64,000 nucleotides of DNA from Bradyrhizobium sp. LTSP885 (GTDB lineage: Bacteria > Pseudomonadota > Alphaproteobacteria > Rhizobiales > Xanthobacteraceae): contig NZ_JYMT01000042.1 of the NCBI RefSeq assembly GCF_000938305.1, positions 62,001-126,000 of the forward strand, written 5' to 3'. The stretch's first letter is position 1. Each line of letters opens with the position of its first letter. The translations under genes were made by a program, and so were the position numbers. Positions 8,224 to 17,054 of this stretch are shown here, in pieces. The notes below the pieces were generated by a model. It was not told where the DNA came from and ran no database searches. It worked only from the letters and a program-made list of their open reading frames with translations.

Positions 8224-8994
8224 TTACTCTCGCGTAGGTTCTCTTGCGGCGTTCTTAGTTAGCTCTGCCTTCCCCTCCGCAATCTTGGCTTTCTTGTCGG
8301 CAGCTATCGCAGCTATTTTGGCCAATCTGTGCCGTCTATTGTGCCGAGCGACATACCATTCCTCGAACAGCATCTCGATCAACTCGATCAAAGCTTGCGC
8401 CTCACCGGGATCAACTTCAACGATTAGGTTGATATCCCTTTCCATGTGAGCACCGATATTGCCGATCGATCTTACCTGGTCGATGGCTTCTGCGCTTTCG
8501 TGAGTTACTCCCGCGGGTGCTTGGCCAGAATCTATCTTTGTTCTGAGCTCCTTGATCTCAGCGTCCAACGTGCCCTTGGCTATGCCGCAGAAATCTCGAA
8601 TCATCCCCTGCAAGCAACGACGTGCGAGTGTAGCGCTTGCTTTCGGACTCAGGTCCCGGATTCGGCAAGCTTCGTAATAGTCTGCGACCAGTGGCCGCGG
8701 AATGCAGTCGGGCTGTGGGATAGCGCTAGACTCGGGAAGGAGGCGCCACTCCCTAATCTGGTCTCCGAACTTGTTTTGACCTGGGCCGGCGCGATTTATC
8801 CACTCGTGAAGATAAGCGTACAGCGTAAGCTTTTTGCAATTGTTGTTGAGACAAGAGTAGGCGACGAGTTTGACACCGACGTCGCCAAGATCAAGTGGTG
8901 TCAAATAGAGGTAGTTTAGATCGGCATGGCGATTGGCTTCCGTAGCGATTTGACGTCGCGAGCAATGAGGGCATGTCCAATTAAACTGGGTCAT
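8224..8994 (-). CDS. DUF4145 domain protein with N-terminal zinc ribbon
   Basis: A predicted 256-residue protein. Four Cys near the N-terminus (C8 and C11 in CPHC; C48 and C53 in SCLNNNC) form a likely zinc ribbon. The C-terminal half is a DUF4145 helical domain: ADYYEACRIRDLSPKASATL, a LARRCLQGMIRDF helix and the characteristic IGNIGAHME near residue 190. DUF4145 occurs alone or fused to restriction and other nucleic-acid enzymes; its role is not established. The tail is Lys/Ala-rich and charged. An upstream ATG at 9021 would add nine residues; the start at 8994 puts the ribbon at the true N-terminus. GC is lower than in nrdJ, 114 bp away. Confidence 0.72.
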   Translation of the reverse strand: MTQFNWTCPHCSRRQIATEANRHADLNYLYLTPLDLGDVGVKLVAYSCLNNNCKKLTLYAYLHEWINRAGPGQNKFGDQIREWRLLPESSAIPQPDCIPRPLVADYYEACRIRDLSPKASATLARRCLQGMIRDFCGIAKGTLDAEIKELRTKIDSGQAPAGVTHESAEAIDQVRSIGNIGAHMERDINLIVEVDPGEAQALIELIEMLFEEWYVARHNRRHRLAKIAAIAADKKAKIAEGKAELTKNAAREPTRE

Positions 8995-9108
8995 GAAACA
9001 GCCGCCAATAACGGACGCCAAGGCTAGCGCACTGCTGAAGAACGGTAAGGGCAGCCATTTGGGCCGCCCCTCCGCGCCATTGTCGCTCCTTCAAACAAAC
9101 CGAAGGGC

Positions 9109-12100
9109 TCACGAACACCCCGTCGTGCTTCCACACGTATCGCACTTCATGCACGTCCCATTCCGCACGAGCGTGAAGTTGCCGCACTCTGAGCACATCT
9201 CGCCTTCGTAGCCCTTGGCTTTCGCCTCGGCGCGACGTTCGGCCTTGCTGGGTGCGGCGGCGGCCGCGGCTCCCGCCTTGCTCCACTGTAGCGCCTCGAG
9301 CTTCTCGGTCGGCGAGAGGTCGTGGTTGGCTTCCTGCTTCAGCGCGACTGCCCCTTCCAATGTGTCGGAGACCCGCGAGGTGGCGCTGTGCGAGGCCAGC
9401 GACGTGACGCGGGAGCCGCCGGCAGGGGCACTGTCGGAGTTCGCGCTCACTGCCGTCGAGCCGCCGCGCATCACCACGAGGTTGTCGGTGCGCGAGCGGG
9501 TCAGGCCCTTCGACAGATACTTCGTCGCCTGGTGGTTCTGGGTCTCCGGGTCCTTGCCTTCCTCGACGCCCTTGCCGAGCGCGTCGAAATTGCTCTCGCG
9601 GGGATCGACATGGGCGAGGTCGAAGCGGCTCATGTAGCTGACCGCGAGCTCGCGGAAGACATAGTCGAGGATCGAGGTCGCGTACTTGATCGAGTCGTTG
9701 CCCTGCACCGGGCCCGCCGGCTCGAAGCGGGTGAAGGTGAAGGCGTCGACATATTCCTCCAGCGGCACGCCGTACTGGAGGCCGAGCGAGACCGCGATCG
9801 CAAAGTTGTTGATGAAGGAGCGCAGTGCGGCGCCTTCCTTGTGCATGTCGATGAAGATCTCGCCGATCCGGCCGTCGTCATATTCGCCGGTTCGCAGATA
9901 CACCTTGTGGCCGCCGACAACCGCCTTCTGGGTGTAGCCCTTGCGTCTATCAGGCATCTTCTCGCGTTCGCGCATCACGACGATGCGCTCGACCAGCTTC
10001 TCGACGATCTTCTCCGAGACCTGGGCGGTACGCGCCGCCATCGGCTTCTCGTAGAACGCATCCACCGCATCGTCCTCGTCCTCATCGTCGGAGATGAGCT
10101 GCGAGTTGAGTGGCTGCGACAGCTTTGAGCCGTCACGATAGAGTGCGTTGGCCTTCAGCGCGAGCTTCCACGACAGCAGATAGGCGGACTTGCAGTCCTC
10201 CACCGTGGCGTCGTTCGGCATGTTGATGGTCTTCGAGATCGCGCCCGAGATGAACGGTTGCGACGCCGCCATCATGCGGATGTGGCTCTCGACCGAGAGG
10301 TAGCGCTTGCCAATTTTGCCGCAGGGATTGGCGCAGTCGAATACCGCATAATGTTCTGGTTTGAGGTGCGGCGCTGATTCCACCGTCATCGCGCCGCAGA
10401 TGTGGACGTTGGCGGCCTCGATCTCGCGCTTGGAGAAGCCGACGGCCGCGAGCAGGTCGAAGCCGGGGGCGGCGATCGCCTCGGCTGAGATGCCGAGCGT
10501 GTTGCGGATGAAGTCCTCGCCAAAGGTCCATTTGTTGAAGGCGAACTTGATGTCGAACGCGGTCGGCAGCGCCTTCTCGACTTTTGCGATGGCTTCGTCG
10601 GTGAAGCCTTTTGTCTTCAGGGTCGTGGCGTTGATGCCGGGGGCGTTCGACAGCGAGCCGTGGCCGACGGCGTAGGCCTCGATCTCCGCGATCTCGCTCT
10701 CGCGATAGCCGAGTACGCGGAGCGCTGCCGGCACCGCCTGGTTGATGATCTTCCAGTAGCCGCCGCCGGCGAGCTTCTTGAACTTGACCAGCGCGAAATC
10801 AGGCTCGATGCCGGTGGTGTCGCAATCCATCACGAGGCCGATGGTGCCGGTCGGCGCCACCACGGTGGTCTGGGCGTTGCGATAGCCGTTGACTTCGCCG
10901 AGCGCGAGCGCGTCGTCCCAGGCGAGCTTGGCGTGCGCGACGATGTCGGCCTGCGGGCAGGAGGCATGGTCGAGCGCCACCGGATTGACGGCGAGCCCCT
11001 CATAGCCGCGGCTTTCACCGTGCGCGGCGCGGCGGTGGTTGCGGATCACGCGCAGCATATGGCCGGCGTTCTTCTTGTAGCCGGGGAAGGTGCCCAATTC
11101 CGCGGCCATCTCCGCCGAGGTCTTGTAGGCGATGCCGGTCATCACGGCGGTCAGTGCGCCGCAGAGCGAACGGCCTTCCTTCGAGTCATACGGCAGGCCC
11201 ATGGTCATCAGGAGGCCACCGATGTTTGCAAAGCCGAGGCCGAGGGTACGGAACTCGTAGGAGAGTTCGGCGATCGCCTTCGACGGGAACTGGGCCATCA
11301 TGACCGAGATTTCCAGCACGATGGTCCAGAGCCGGCACAGATGCTCGTAGGATTCGATGTCGAAGCGCTTGGCTTCGACATTGTAGAAGGTGAGCAGGTT
11401 GGCGGAGGCGAGGTTGCACGCCGTGTCGTCCAGGAACATGTATTCCGAGCACGGATTGGACGCGCGGATGTCGCCTGACGATTTGCAGGTGTGCCAGTCG
11501 TTCATCGTGGTGTTGAAGTGCAGGCCCGGATCGGCGGAGGCCCAGGCGGCGTGGCCGATCTTTTCCCAGAGGTCGCGCGCCTTGAGCGTTTTCGTGACCT
11601 TCTTGGTGGTGCGGCCGATCAGGTTCCAGTCGCCGTCGGTCTCGACAGCGCGCAGGAAATCGTCCTTCAGCGAGACCGAGTTGTTGGAGTTCTGGCCGGA
11701 GACGGTCAGATACGCCTCCGAATCCCAGTCGGTGTCGTAGATGTCGAACTGGATGTCCTTGTAGCCCTGCTTGGCGAACTGGATGACACGCTTGATGTAA
11801 TTGTCGGGCACGAGGCTGCGGCGCGCGAGTTTGATCTCGCGGCGGAGCGCAGGATTCTTCTCGGGATCGAAGCAGTCGTCGCCACTGCCTTCGCAGTTGA
11901 CGCAGGCCTTCATCACGGCCTTGAGGTGCTTCTGGTTGATCTTGGATCCCGTGACGAGCGCTGCAACCTTCTGCTCCTCCTTCACCTTCCAGTCGATATA
12001 GGTCTCGATGTCGGGGTGATCGACGTCGACCACCACCATCTTGGCGGCGCGGCGCGTGGTGCCGCCACTCTTGATGGCGCCCGCCGCGCGGTCGCCGATC

Positions 12101-12876
12101 TTGAGGAAGCTCATCAGGCCGCTCGAGCGGCCGCCGCCGGACAGGCGCTCGCCTTCGCCGCGCAGGCGGGAGAAGTTGGAGCCGGTGCCGGAGCCGTATT
12201 TGAACAGGCGCGCCTCACGGACCCAGAGGTCCATGATGCCGCCCTCGTTGACGAGGTCGTCACTGACGCCCTGGATGAAGCAGGCGTGCGGCTGCGGATG
12301 CTCATAGGCCGACTTGGACTTCGTGAGCTTGCCCGTGAAGGGATCGACGTAATAGTGGCCCTGGCCGGGACCATCGACGCCGTAGGCCCAGTGGAGACCG
12401 GTGTTGAACCATTGCGGCGAGTTCGGCGCGACCATCTGTTTTGCCAGCTGGAAGCGGATCTCGTCGAAGAAGGCGAGGGCATCTTCTTCGTTCGAGAAGT
12501 ATTTGCCCTTCCAGCCCCAATAGGTCCAGCAGCCGGCGAGGCGGTCGAACACCTGCCTGGCGGAGGTCTCGCCGACGATGCGCTCGTTCTCGGGCAGCAG
12601 GCTCAGCGCCTCGGTGTCGGGCACCGAGCGCCACAGCCAGGACGGCACGGTCTCTTCCTCGACCTTCTTCAGCTTTGCTGCGACGCCGGCCTTGCGAAAG
12701 TACTTCTGCGCCAGCACGTCGGAGGCGACCTGCGACCAGAAGTCGGGAACCTCGACATTCTCGGCCCGGAACACGACCGAGCCGTCGGGATTGCGGATTT
12801 CCGATGTCGTCAGCCTGAAATTGATCCCGGCATAGGGAGATTGTCCGCTGGTGGTGTTGCGTCGTTCAATGCGCAT
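9109..12876 (-). CDS. nrdJ: Vitamin B12-dependent (class II) ribonucleotide reductase
   Basis: A 1255-residue enzyme that reduces ribonucleotides to deoxyribonucleotides using adenosylcobalamin, without oxygen or a second radical-generating subunit. Recognisable features are HACFIQGVSDDL near residue 198 with a redox Cys, NPCSE near 472 carrying the expected thiyl-radical Cys, the ATGT-type barrel motif VVAPTGTIG, and a C-terminal zinc-ribbon tail (CSECG...CMKCDTCG, residues about 1225-1250). A Glu/Asp-rich linker (SDDEDEDD) precedes the last third. The length is typical for alphaproteobacterial NrdJ. The start lies 780 bp from the divergent transporter gene, leaving room for a long leader. 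Confidence 0.97.
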   Translation of the reverse strand: MRIERRNTTSGQSPYAGINFRLTTSEIRNPDGSVVFRAENVEVPDFWSQVASDVLAQKYFRKAGVAAKLKKVEEETVPSWLWRSVPDTEALSLLPENERIVGETSARQVFDRLAGCWTYWGWKGKYFSNEEDALAFFDEIRFQLAKQMVAPNSPQWFNTGLHWAYGVDGPGQGHYYVDPFTGKLTKSKSAYEHPQPHACFIQGVSDDLVNEGGIMDLWVREARLFKYGSGTGSNFSRLRGEGERLSGGGRSSGLMSFLKIGDRAAGAIKSGGTTRRAAKMVVVDVDHPDIETYIDWKVKEEQKVAALVTGSKINQKHLKAVMKACVNCEGSGDDCFDPEKNPALRREIKLARRSLVPDNYIKRVIQFAKQGYKDIQFDIYDTDWDSEAYLTVSGQNSNNSVSLKDDFLRAVETDGDWNLIGRTTKKVTKTLKARDLWEKIGHAAWASADPGLHFNTTMNDWHTCKSSGDIRASNPCSEYMFLDDTACNLASANLLTFYNVEAKRFDIESYEHLCRLWTIVLEISVMMAQFPSKAIAELSYEFRTLGLGFANIGGLLMTMGLPYDSKEGRSLCGALTAVMTGIAYKTSAEMAAELGTFPGYKKNAGHMLRVIRNHRRAAHGESRGYEGLAVNPVALDHASCPQADIVAHAKLAWDDALALGEVNGYRNAQTTVVAPTGTIGLVMDCDTTGIEPDFALVKFKKLAGGGYWKIINQAVPAALRVLGYRESEIAEIEAYAVGHGSLSNAPGINATTLKTKGFTDEAIAKVEKALPTAFDIKFAFNKWTFGEDFIRNTLGISAEAIAAPGFDLLAAVGFSKREIEAANVHICGAMTVESAPHLKPEHYAVFDCANPCGKIGKRYLSVESHIRMMAASQPFISGAISKTINMPNDATVEDCKSAYLLSWKLALKANALYRDGSKLSQPLNSQLISDDEDEDDAVDAFYEKPMAARTAQVSEKIVEKLVERIVVMREREKMPDRRKGYTQKAVVGGHKVYLRTGEYDDGRIGEIFIDMHKEGAALRSFINNFAIAVSLGLQYGVPLEEYVDAFTFTRFEPAGPVQGNDSIKYATSILDYVFRELAVSYMSRFDLAHVDPRESNFDALGKGVEEGKDPETQNHQATKYLSKGLTRSRTDNLVVMRGGSTAVSANSDSAPAGGSRVTSLASHSATSRVSDTLEGAVALKQEANHDLSPTEKLEALQWSKAGAAAAAAPSKAERRAEAKAKGYEGEMCSECGNFTLVRNGTCMKCDTCGSTTGCS

Positions 12877-13394
12877 GGTCGGCCCCGTCTCTTCTTCTGA
12901 CCGGTCCCGCGTTTCCCGCAGGTTTGCCGGTAATGTTATCCTTGAGCGAACTTTCGGAACACGCGAGATCGACCCGCTCTCCCGTCATTCGCAGCTCAGC
13001 CGGTAGACCCGGCCTGTTTCTCTCATCCGCGGGGAAGCCGGCTTTCACCGGCCCTGCGGCGGCACGTCCTCGGTCGGTCCGGAGATCCGGGCCTGCCAGG
13101 CCATGCATTCAACGCCCCAACACGTCACACGACACGCCACTTGCACGCATCTTTGCGGGCCGGTTCCGGCCTCTGATTTTTCGAGCCTTGCGGCCCGTCT
13201 AGGCGCCCCTGAGATGGTCCAAAATCAGGGCAGACAAACCCTTCACCCGCGGCCCAAAGGGCCTGGCGGAGTGGTCATTTTGGAACCCTTGTGGGAGCGA
13301 CCGGCGGGGACCCAAACACACTCGCGCCGAACAGGCAGAAAGCTAGGCCATGTCTGTTGCGCCCGTCAAGGACTAGTACGAGTTTCTGAATCAA
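12877..13394 (-). other. Long untranslated region upstream of nrdJ
   Basis: About 520 bases between nrdJ and its candidate NrdR box. I searched by eye for a cobalamin riboswitch (B12 box and GCCACTG) and did not find one on either strand. A GGCCGG-TT-CCGGCC hairpin followed by TCTGATTTTT (13158-13181) faces the + strand and could be a weak terminator. Small open frames here show no family features. Confidence 0.4.
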
Positions 13395-13410
13395 ACACTA
13401 AATATGGTGG
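13395..13410 (-). promoter_or_regulatory. Candidate NrdR box upstream of nrdJ
   Basis: ACACTAAATATGGTGG agrees with the published NrdR box consensus (acaCwAtATaTwGtgt) at 13 of 16 positions. On the nrdJ strand, a TTGACG...CTAGCT promoter-like pair with 17-bp spacing follows 24 bases downstream. NrdR boxes normally occur in pairs about 31 bp apart; I did not find a convincing second one, which lowers confidence. Confidence 0.5.
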
Positions 13411-13463
13411 ACAGTGGGGGATAACAGGGGGCAATGCCGCGCCTGTGATGGCTCCAAGTATCG

Positions 13464-13584
13464 GTGAGTCCTCAGGGATTCCCAAGCCAAAAAAATCTCA
13501 TTTGGGCTGTGGATCGGAGCTTCGCCCCGCTGTTCACAGGCGAACTATTTATCGGCGCCTGCGGATTGATTTTTAGGGACTCAC
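13464..13584 (+). ncRNA. Possible structured leader or element before the EamA gene
   Basis: GTGAGTCC (13464) and GGACTCAC (13577) are exact reverse complements and would close a 121-base structure. Inside are CAGGCG/CGCCTG and CCCAA/TTGGG pairs, so a three-way junction can be drawn. It ends 72 bases before the transporter start on the same strand, which would suit a riboswitch-like leader. It matches no riboswitch I can recall (TPP, FMN, cobalamin, glycine and SAM motifs are absent). A small inverted-repeat mobile element is an alternative, but no target duplication is visible. Confidence 0.3.
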
Positions 13585-13656
13585 GTAAGCCTACGGGCAA
13601 AGCATGGATCAGGCATGTCAGGCGCGTGATGGTCGGGCGACAAAATCGCAGGCAAG

Positions 13657-14583
13657 GTGACCTCTGATTCCACACCCCTGCCGGGTCCCATGACAGTTCC
13701 GACACCGCCTGCGCGGGCGCGCCTTGCGCCCGCTGGCCTGATGTTCCTCGCCATCACCTCGGTGGGCTGGGGCTTCAACTGGCCGGTCACAAAATTCCTG
13801 ATCGGCGAGCTGCCGCCGCTCACCTTGCGCGGGGCGACCGGCGTGATCGGCGCCGCACTTCTCGCACTCCTGGCGCTGCTTCGGTCGCAGAGCCTTAAGG
13901 TCGAGGCACGGCTCTGGCCGCGGCTCGTGCTGTATGCGGTGCTCAACGTCACCGGCTGGATGGTGCTGATGGGGCTCGCGCTGCTTTGGCTGCCGGCGAG
14001 CGAGGCCGCGCTGATCGCCTACACGATGCCGGTCTGGGCCTCGCTGCTGGCCTGGCCGGTGCTCGGCGAGCGGCCGACGCTGTTGCGCACGATTGCGCTG
14101 GTGATGGCATTCGCCGGGCTCGCCGCGATCATGGGCGGCAACGGCGTCAGCGCCAGCGAGGAGAAGCTGCCCGGCATCATCATGGCGCTGTGCGGCGCCA
14201 TCGCCTTTGCGCTCGGCACGGTGCTGGCGAAGAAATATCCGCTCTCGATGCCGCCGATCCCGGCCGCAGCCTGGCAGATCGGGCTCGGCTGCGTCCCGAT
14301 CGCGATCGTGGGCGCGTTGATGGAGACCACACATCTCGATCGGGTGACAACGCTGGGCTGGTGGCTGCTGGTTTACTCGACCGTGATCCAGTTCTGCGTC
14401 GCCTATGTCGCCTGGTTTGCCGCGCTCGCCCGCCTGCCGGCCTCGGTGGCGGCGATCGGCACCATGGCGGTGCCGGTCATCGGCGTGGTGGCGTCAGCGA
14501 TCGCGCTGCACGAGCCGCTCGGCCCGACCCAGATCGTGGCGTTGGTCTTCACGCTGTTCGGCGTGGTGCTGGCGACGCGCTAG
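13657..14583 (+). CDS. EamA/DMT family transporter
   Basis: A 308-residue inner-membrane protein with about ten hydrophobic helices in two EamA repeats. FLAITSVGWGFNWPVTKFLI is the first helix, and LGERPTLLRTIAL in the first half pairs with LHEPLGPTQIVAL in the second, as in drug/metabolite exporters. It is called from GTG at 13657; an ATG at 13690 would remove 11 residues before the first helix and is also possible. Substrate unknown. It is divergent from nrdJ and only distantly similar to the transporter at the left edge of the window. Confidence 0.85.
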   Translation: MTSDSTPLPGPMTVPTPPARARLAPAGLMFLAITSVGWGFNWPVTKFLIGELPPLTLRGATGVIGAALLALLALLRSQSLKVEARLWPRLVLYAVLNVTGWMVLMGLALLWLPASEAALIAYTMPVWASLLAWPVLGERPTLLRTIALVMAFAGLAAIMGGNGVSASEEKLPGIIMALCGAIAFALGTVLAKKYPLSMPPIPAAAWQIGLGCVPIAIVGALMETTHLDRVTTLGWWLLVYSTVIQFCVAYVAWFAALARLPASVAAIGTMAVPVIGVVASAIALHEPLGPTQIVALVFTLFGVVLATR

Positions 14584-14610
14584 ACTAGCGGCGCGCGAGC
14601 TGGGGCGAGG

Positions 14611-14734
14611 GGCGCTTGCGTGATTTCGGAATAATGGAATAATGCCGCTGAGTTGCCCGACATGTCAAGGTGTCGTGTCGCGCGCCGGCAGCCGCCGGCT
14701 ACTTTGCATGGGGTTGTTTTCGATATTTTGGCAG
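14611..14734 (+). repeat. 124-bp dispersed repeat, forward copy
   Basis: Runs from GGCGCTTGCG to TATTTTGGCAG and is matched, inverted, by 19464-19587 with roughly 15 differences by eye. The best conserved blocks are CGGAATAATGGAAT, GCCGCTGAGTTGCCCGACAT and CTACTTTGCATGGGGTTGTT. A short open frame inside it (LSCPTCQ...LLCMGLFSIFWQ) is a product of the repeat and not a gene. Confidence 0.85.
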
Positions 14735-14799
14735 TACGCTCCTGCGGCAGGCGGGCTCCGCAGGCGGGGAGAGGTTAAGCAAGCGAGGCTCGAGACCAA

Positions 14800-17037
14800 T
14801 CATTCCGTCAGCGCCTGCTGGATCATCCGCGCGAGCTGCGACTTGCGATAGGGCTTGGCCAGCAGCAGCACGCCGGCATCGAGCCGGCCGTGATGCACGA
14901 TCGCGTTCTCGGTATAGCCTGACGTGTAGAGCACTTTCATGCCGGGGCGCCGTTTGGCGACCTCGTCGGCGAGCTGCCGGCCGTTCATGCCGCCGGGCAT
15001 GATGACGTCGGTGAACAAAAGATCGAATGTCTCTCCCTTGTCGACCAGCGCGAGCGCGGCGCGGCTGTCGGGGGCCGCGATCGTCTTGTAGCCGAGGCTT
15101 GCGAGCTGCGTGGTGACGTAATTGCGCACCAGCGCGTCGTCCTCCACGATCAGGATGGTCTCGCTGCCGCGTGGCACCGGCGCCAGCGCTGATGGCTCCA
15201 CCGCGATCTGGCCGCGGGCGGGCTGCAGATAGAGCTTGATCGTGGTGCCGTGGCCTTGCTCGCTGTAGATCTTGATGTGGCCGCCGGATTGCTTGACGAA
15301 GCCGTAGACCATGCTCATGCCGAGGCCGGAGCCCTTGCCGACCTCCTTGGTGGTGAAGAACGGATCGAACACCTTGTCCTGCACCGCCTGCGACATGCCG
15401 GTGCCGGTGTCGCTGACCGCAAGCAGCACATAGCGGCCCGGCGCGACGTCGGGATTGGCCGTCGCGTAAGCCTCGTCCAGCACGATGTTGCTGGTCTCGA
15501 ACAACAGCTTGCCGCCCTCGGGCATCGCGTCGCGCGCGTTGATCGCCATGTTGAGCAGCGAGTTGGCGAGCTGCGACGGATCGATATGGGCGTTGGCGAC
15601 GTCGGGGGCCAGCACCGAATTGATCTCGATCTGCTCGCCGAGCGTCGGGCGCAGCAGCTTGGCGATGTCCTGCACGGTGCCGTTGATGTCGACGGTGCGC
15701 GGCTCCAGCGGCTGGCGGCGGGCAAAGGCGAGCAGATGCTGGATCAGCTCGCGGCAGCGCTCGGCGGCGCGGTCGATCAGCTCGGCGGTCCTTGCGAGCG
15801 TCGGCTGGCCGCGCAGGCTTTCGACCAGCGTCTCGGTGGTGCCGGTGATGATCGTCAGCATGTTGTTGAAGTCGTGCGCGACGCCGCCGGTCAGCTTGCC
15901 GATGGCGTCGAGCTTCTGCGACTGTTGCAGCTTGTGCTCGGTTTCGCGCGAGGCGGTGATGTCGTGATAGACCAGCGCCGCACCGGTGATCTGACCTTCG
16001 CCATCGCGCAGCGGACGGCCGGAGACCACGAGGTGGATCTGCGGTGCGCCGCGGACGGGACGGGCAATGAACTCCAATCCGTCGAATTCCTCGCCGCGCA
16101 GCGCCTTGGCCGACGGCATGTCCTCGACCTTCATGGTTGTGACGCCGTCGGACTGGAACACGTTGCTGAGCGCGCGCAGCAGTTGGACTGTCATGCCCGG
16201 CTTGTAGCGCAGCATCTTCGAGGCGGCCGGGTTGGCGAGCAGCACAGTGCCTGATGTGTCGATCACCAGCACCGCCTCGGCCATGCTGCGGAAGGTGGTT
16301 TCCATGACAGCGGTGGAGCGGCGAAGCTCTTCGAGGGCGGCGGCGAGATCCTTGGTGCGTTCGGCGACCTTGGCCTCGAGCGACAGGTTGGTCGCCTGCG
16401 TCGCGGTCAGCGAGTCCTGGAGCACGCGCCGCGAGCGCCGGGTCGTCAGCGTCAGCACGGTCGCCAATAACAGGATCAGCGCGACGCCGGCGAGGTCGAT
16501 CGCCAGCAGCAGGCGGCCATAGGTCTTCGATTGCTCGGTGCGGACCGCGAGCAGGCGGCGCTCTTCGGTGACCAGACGCTCGAGCTCCGCACCGACCTTG
16601 TCCATCAGCGCGCGGCTCTCGCCCGCGGAGATCAGCGCTGCAGCGCCGGCGGTGTCCCCGGCGCTGCGCAGCCTGATCAGTTCGGCGCCGAGCGCAATGC
16701 CGTGGTCGACTTGCGTCTTGGCTTCCGCGAGCAGTTGCGTTTCCTCGGGCGCTGCCTTCACCGCCGCGATCAGGCTGTCGAATGCGGAGGTGAGAGCTTT
16801 GCTCTGTTCGCGAAATTCGTCGGCGAAGGACGGGTCTCCGGTCAGCGCGTAGGCGCGCGCCGCGCTCTCCACGCCGCGTGGCAATGGCCGCGTGTCCGAT
16901 ATCCGCTTGAGGATGCTGAGCGTGCGATCGGCCGATTCGATCTCGCTGCGTGACTTGACGTCGAGCCCGATCGACGCCGCACTGATGACGAGGAGGATCG
17001 CGAGGCCGCTGCCGAGGATGAGACGCTGGGAAGCCAT
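14800..17037 (-). CDS. CHASE3-PAS hybrid sensor histidine kinase/response regulator
   Basis: A predicted 745-residue membrane sensor. In order it has a membrane helix (about 4-26), a periplasmic CHASE3-type helical sensor (30-165), a second helix (175-199), a short coiled coil, a PAS domain (245-365), a HisKA dimerisation helix with phospho-acceptor His388 in GGVAHDFNN, a HATPase domain (N-box NMAINARDAM, G-boxes DTGTGM and GKGSGLGMS), and a C-terminal receiver with phospho-acceptor Asp677 in LLFTDVIMP. The signal sensed is unknown. The ATG at 17037 leaves a 17-bp gap to the preceding receiver gene; the farther start at 17097 would overlap that gene by 43 bp. The two genes are clearly one operon. 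Confidence 0.9.
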   Translation of the reverse strand: MASQRLILGSGLAILLVISAASIGLDVKSRSEIESADRTLSILKRISDTRPLPRGVESAARAYALTGDPSFADEFREQSKALTSAFDSLIAAVKAAPEETQLLAEAKTQVDHGIALGAELIRLRSAGDTAGAAALISAGESRALMDKVGAELERLVTEERRLLAVRTEQSKTYGRLLLAIDLAGVALILLLATVLTLTTRRSRRVLQDSLTATQATNLSLEAKVAERTKDLAAALEELRRSTAVMETTFRSMAEAVLVIDTSGTVLLANPAASKMLRYKPGMTVQLLRALSNVFQSDGVTTMKVEDMPSAKALRGEEFDGLEFIARPVRGAPQIHLVVSGRPLRDGEGQITGAALVYHDITASRETEHKLQQSQKLDAIGKLTGGVAHDFNNMLTIITGTTETLVESLRGQPTLARTAELIDRAAERCRELIQHLLAFARRQPLEPRTVDINGTVQDIAKLLRPTLGEQIEINSVLAPDVANAHIDPSQLANSLLNMAINARDAMPEGGKLLFETSNIVLDEAYATANPDVAPGRYVLLAVSDTGTGMSQAVQDKVFDPFFTTKEVGKGSGLGMSMVYGFVKQSGGHIKIYSEQGHGTTIKLYLQPARGQIAVEPSALAPVPRGSETILIVEDDALVRNYVTTQLASLGYKTIAAPDSRAALALVDKGETFDLLFTDVIMPGGMNGRQLADEVAKRRPGMKVLYTSGYTENAIVHHGRLDAGVLLLAKPYRKSQLARMIQQALTE

Positions 17038-17054
17038 GACGCCGGGATGAGCGG

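Noticed and set aside
11491..12900. Long + strand frame opposite nrdJ
   Set aside because: Antisense to a conserved enzyme, with no recognisable domain or ribosome site.
12866..13108. 80-residue minus-strand frame overlapping the nrdJ start
   Set aside because: It overlaps the nrdJ coding start in another frame and has unremarkable composition and no family match. It could be a leader peptide only if translation were shown.
12877..13394. Cobalamin riboswitch in the nrdJ leader
   Set aside because: Expected as a possibility for a B12 enzyme, but neither the B12 box nor the GCCACTG motif is present on either strand by eye.
13371..13440. DnaA boxes or origin-like sequence near GTGGGGGATAAC
   Set aside because: The single TTATCCCCC-like word differs from the DnaA box and there is no cluster or AT-rich unwinding region.
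14642..14851. 69-residue frame containing LSCPTCQ...LLCMGLFSIFWQ
   Set aside because: It is generated by the 124-bp dispersed repeat; the same peptide appears from the inverted copy near 19464.
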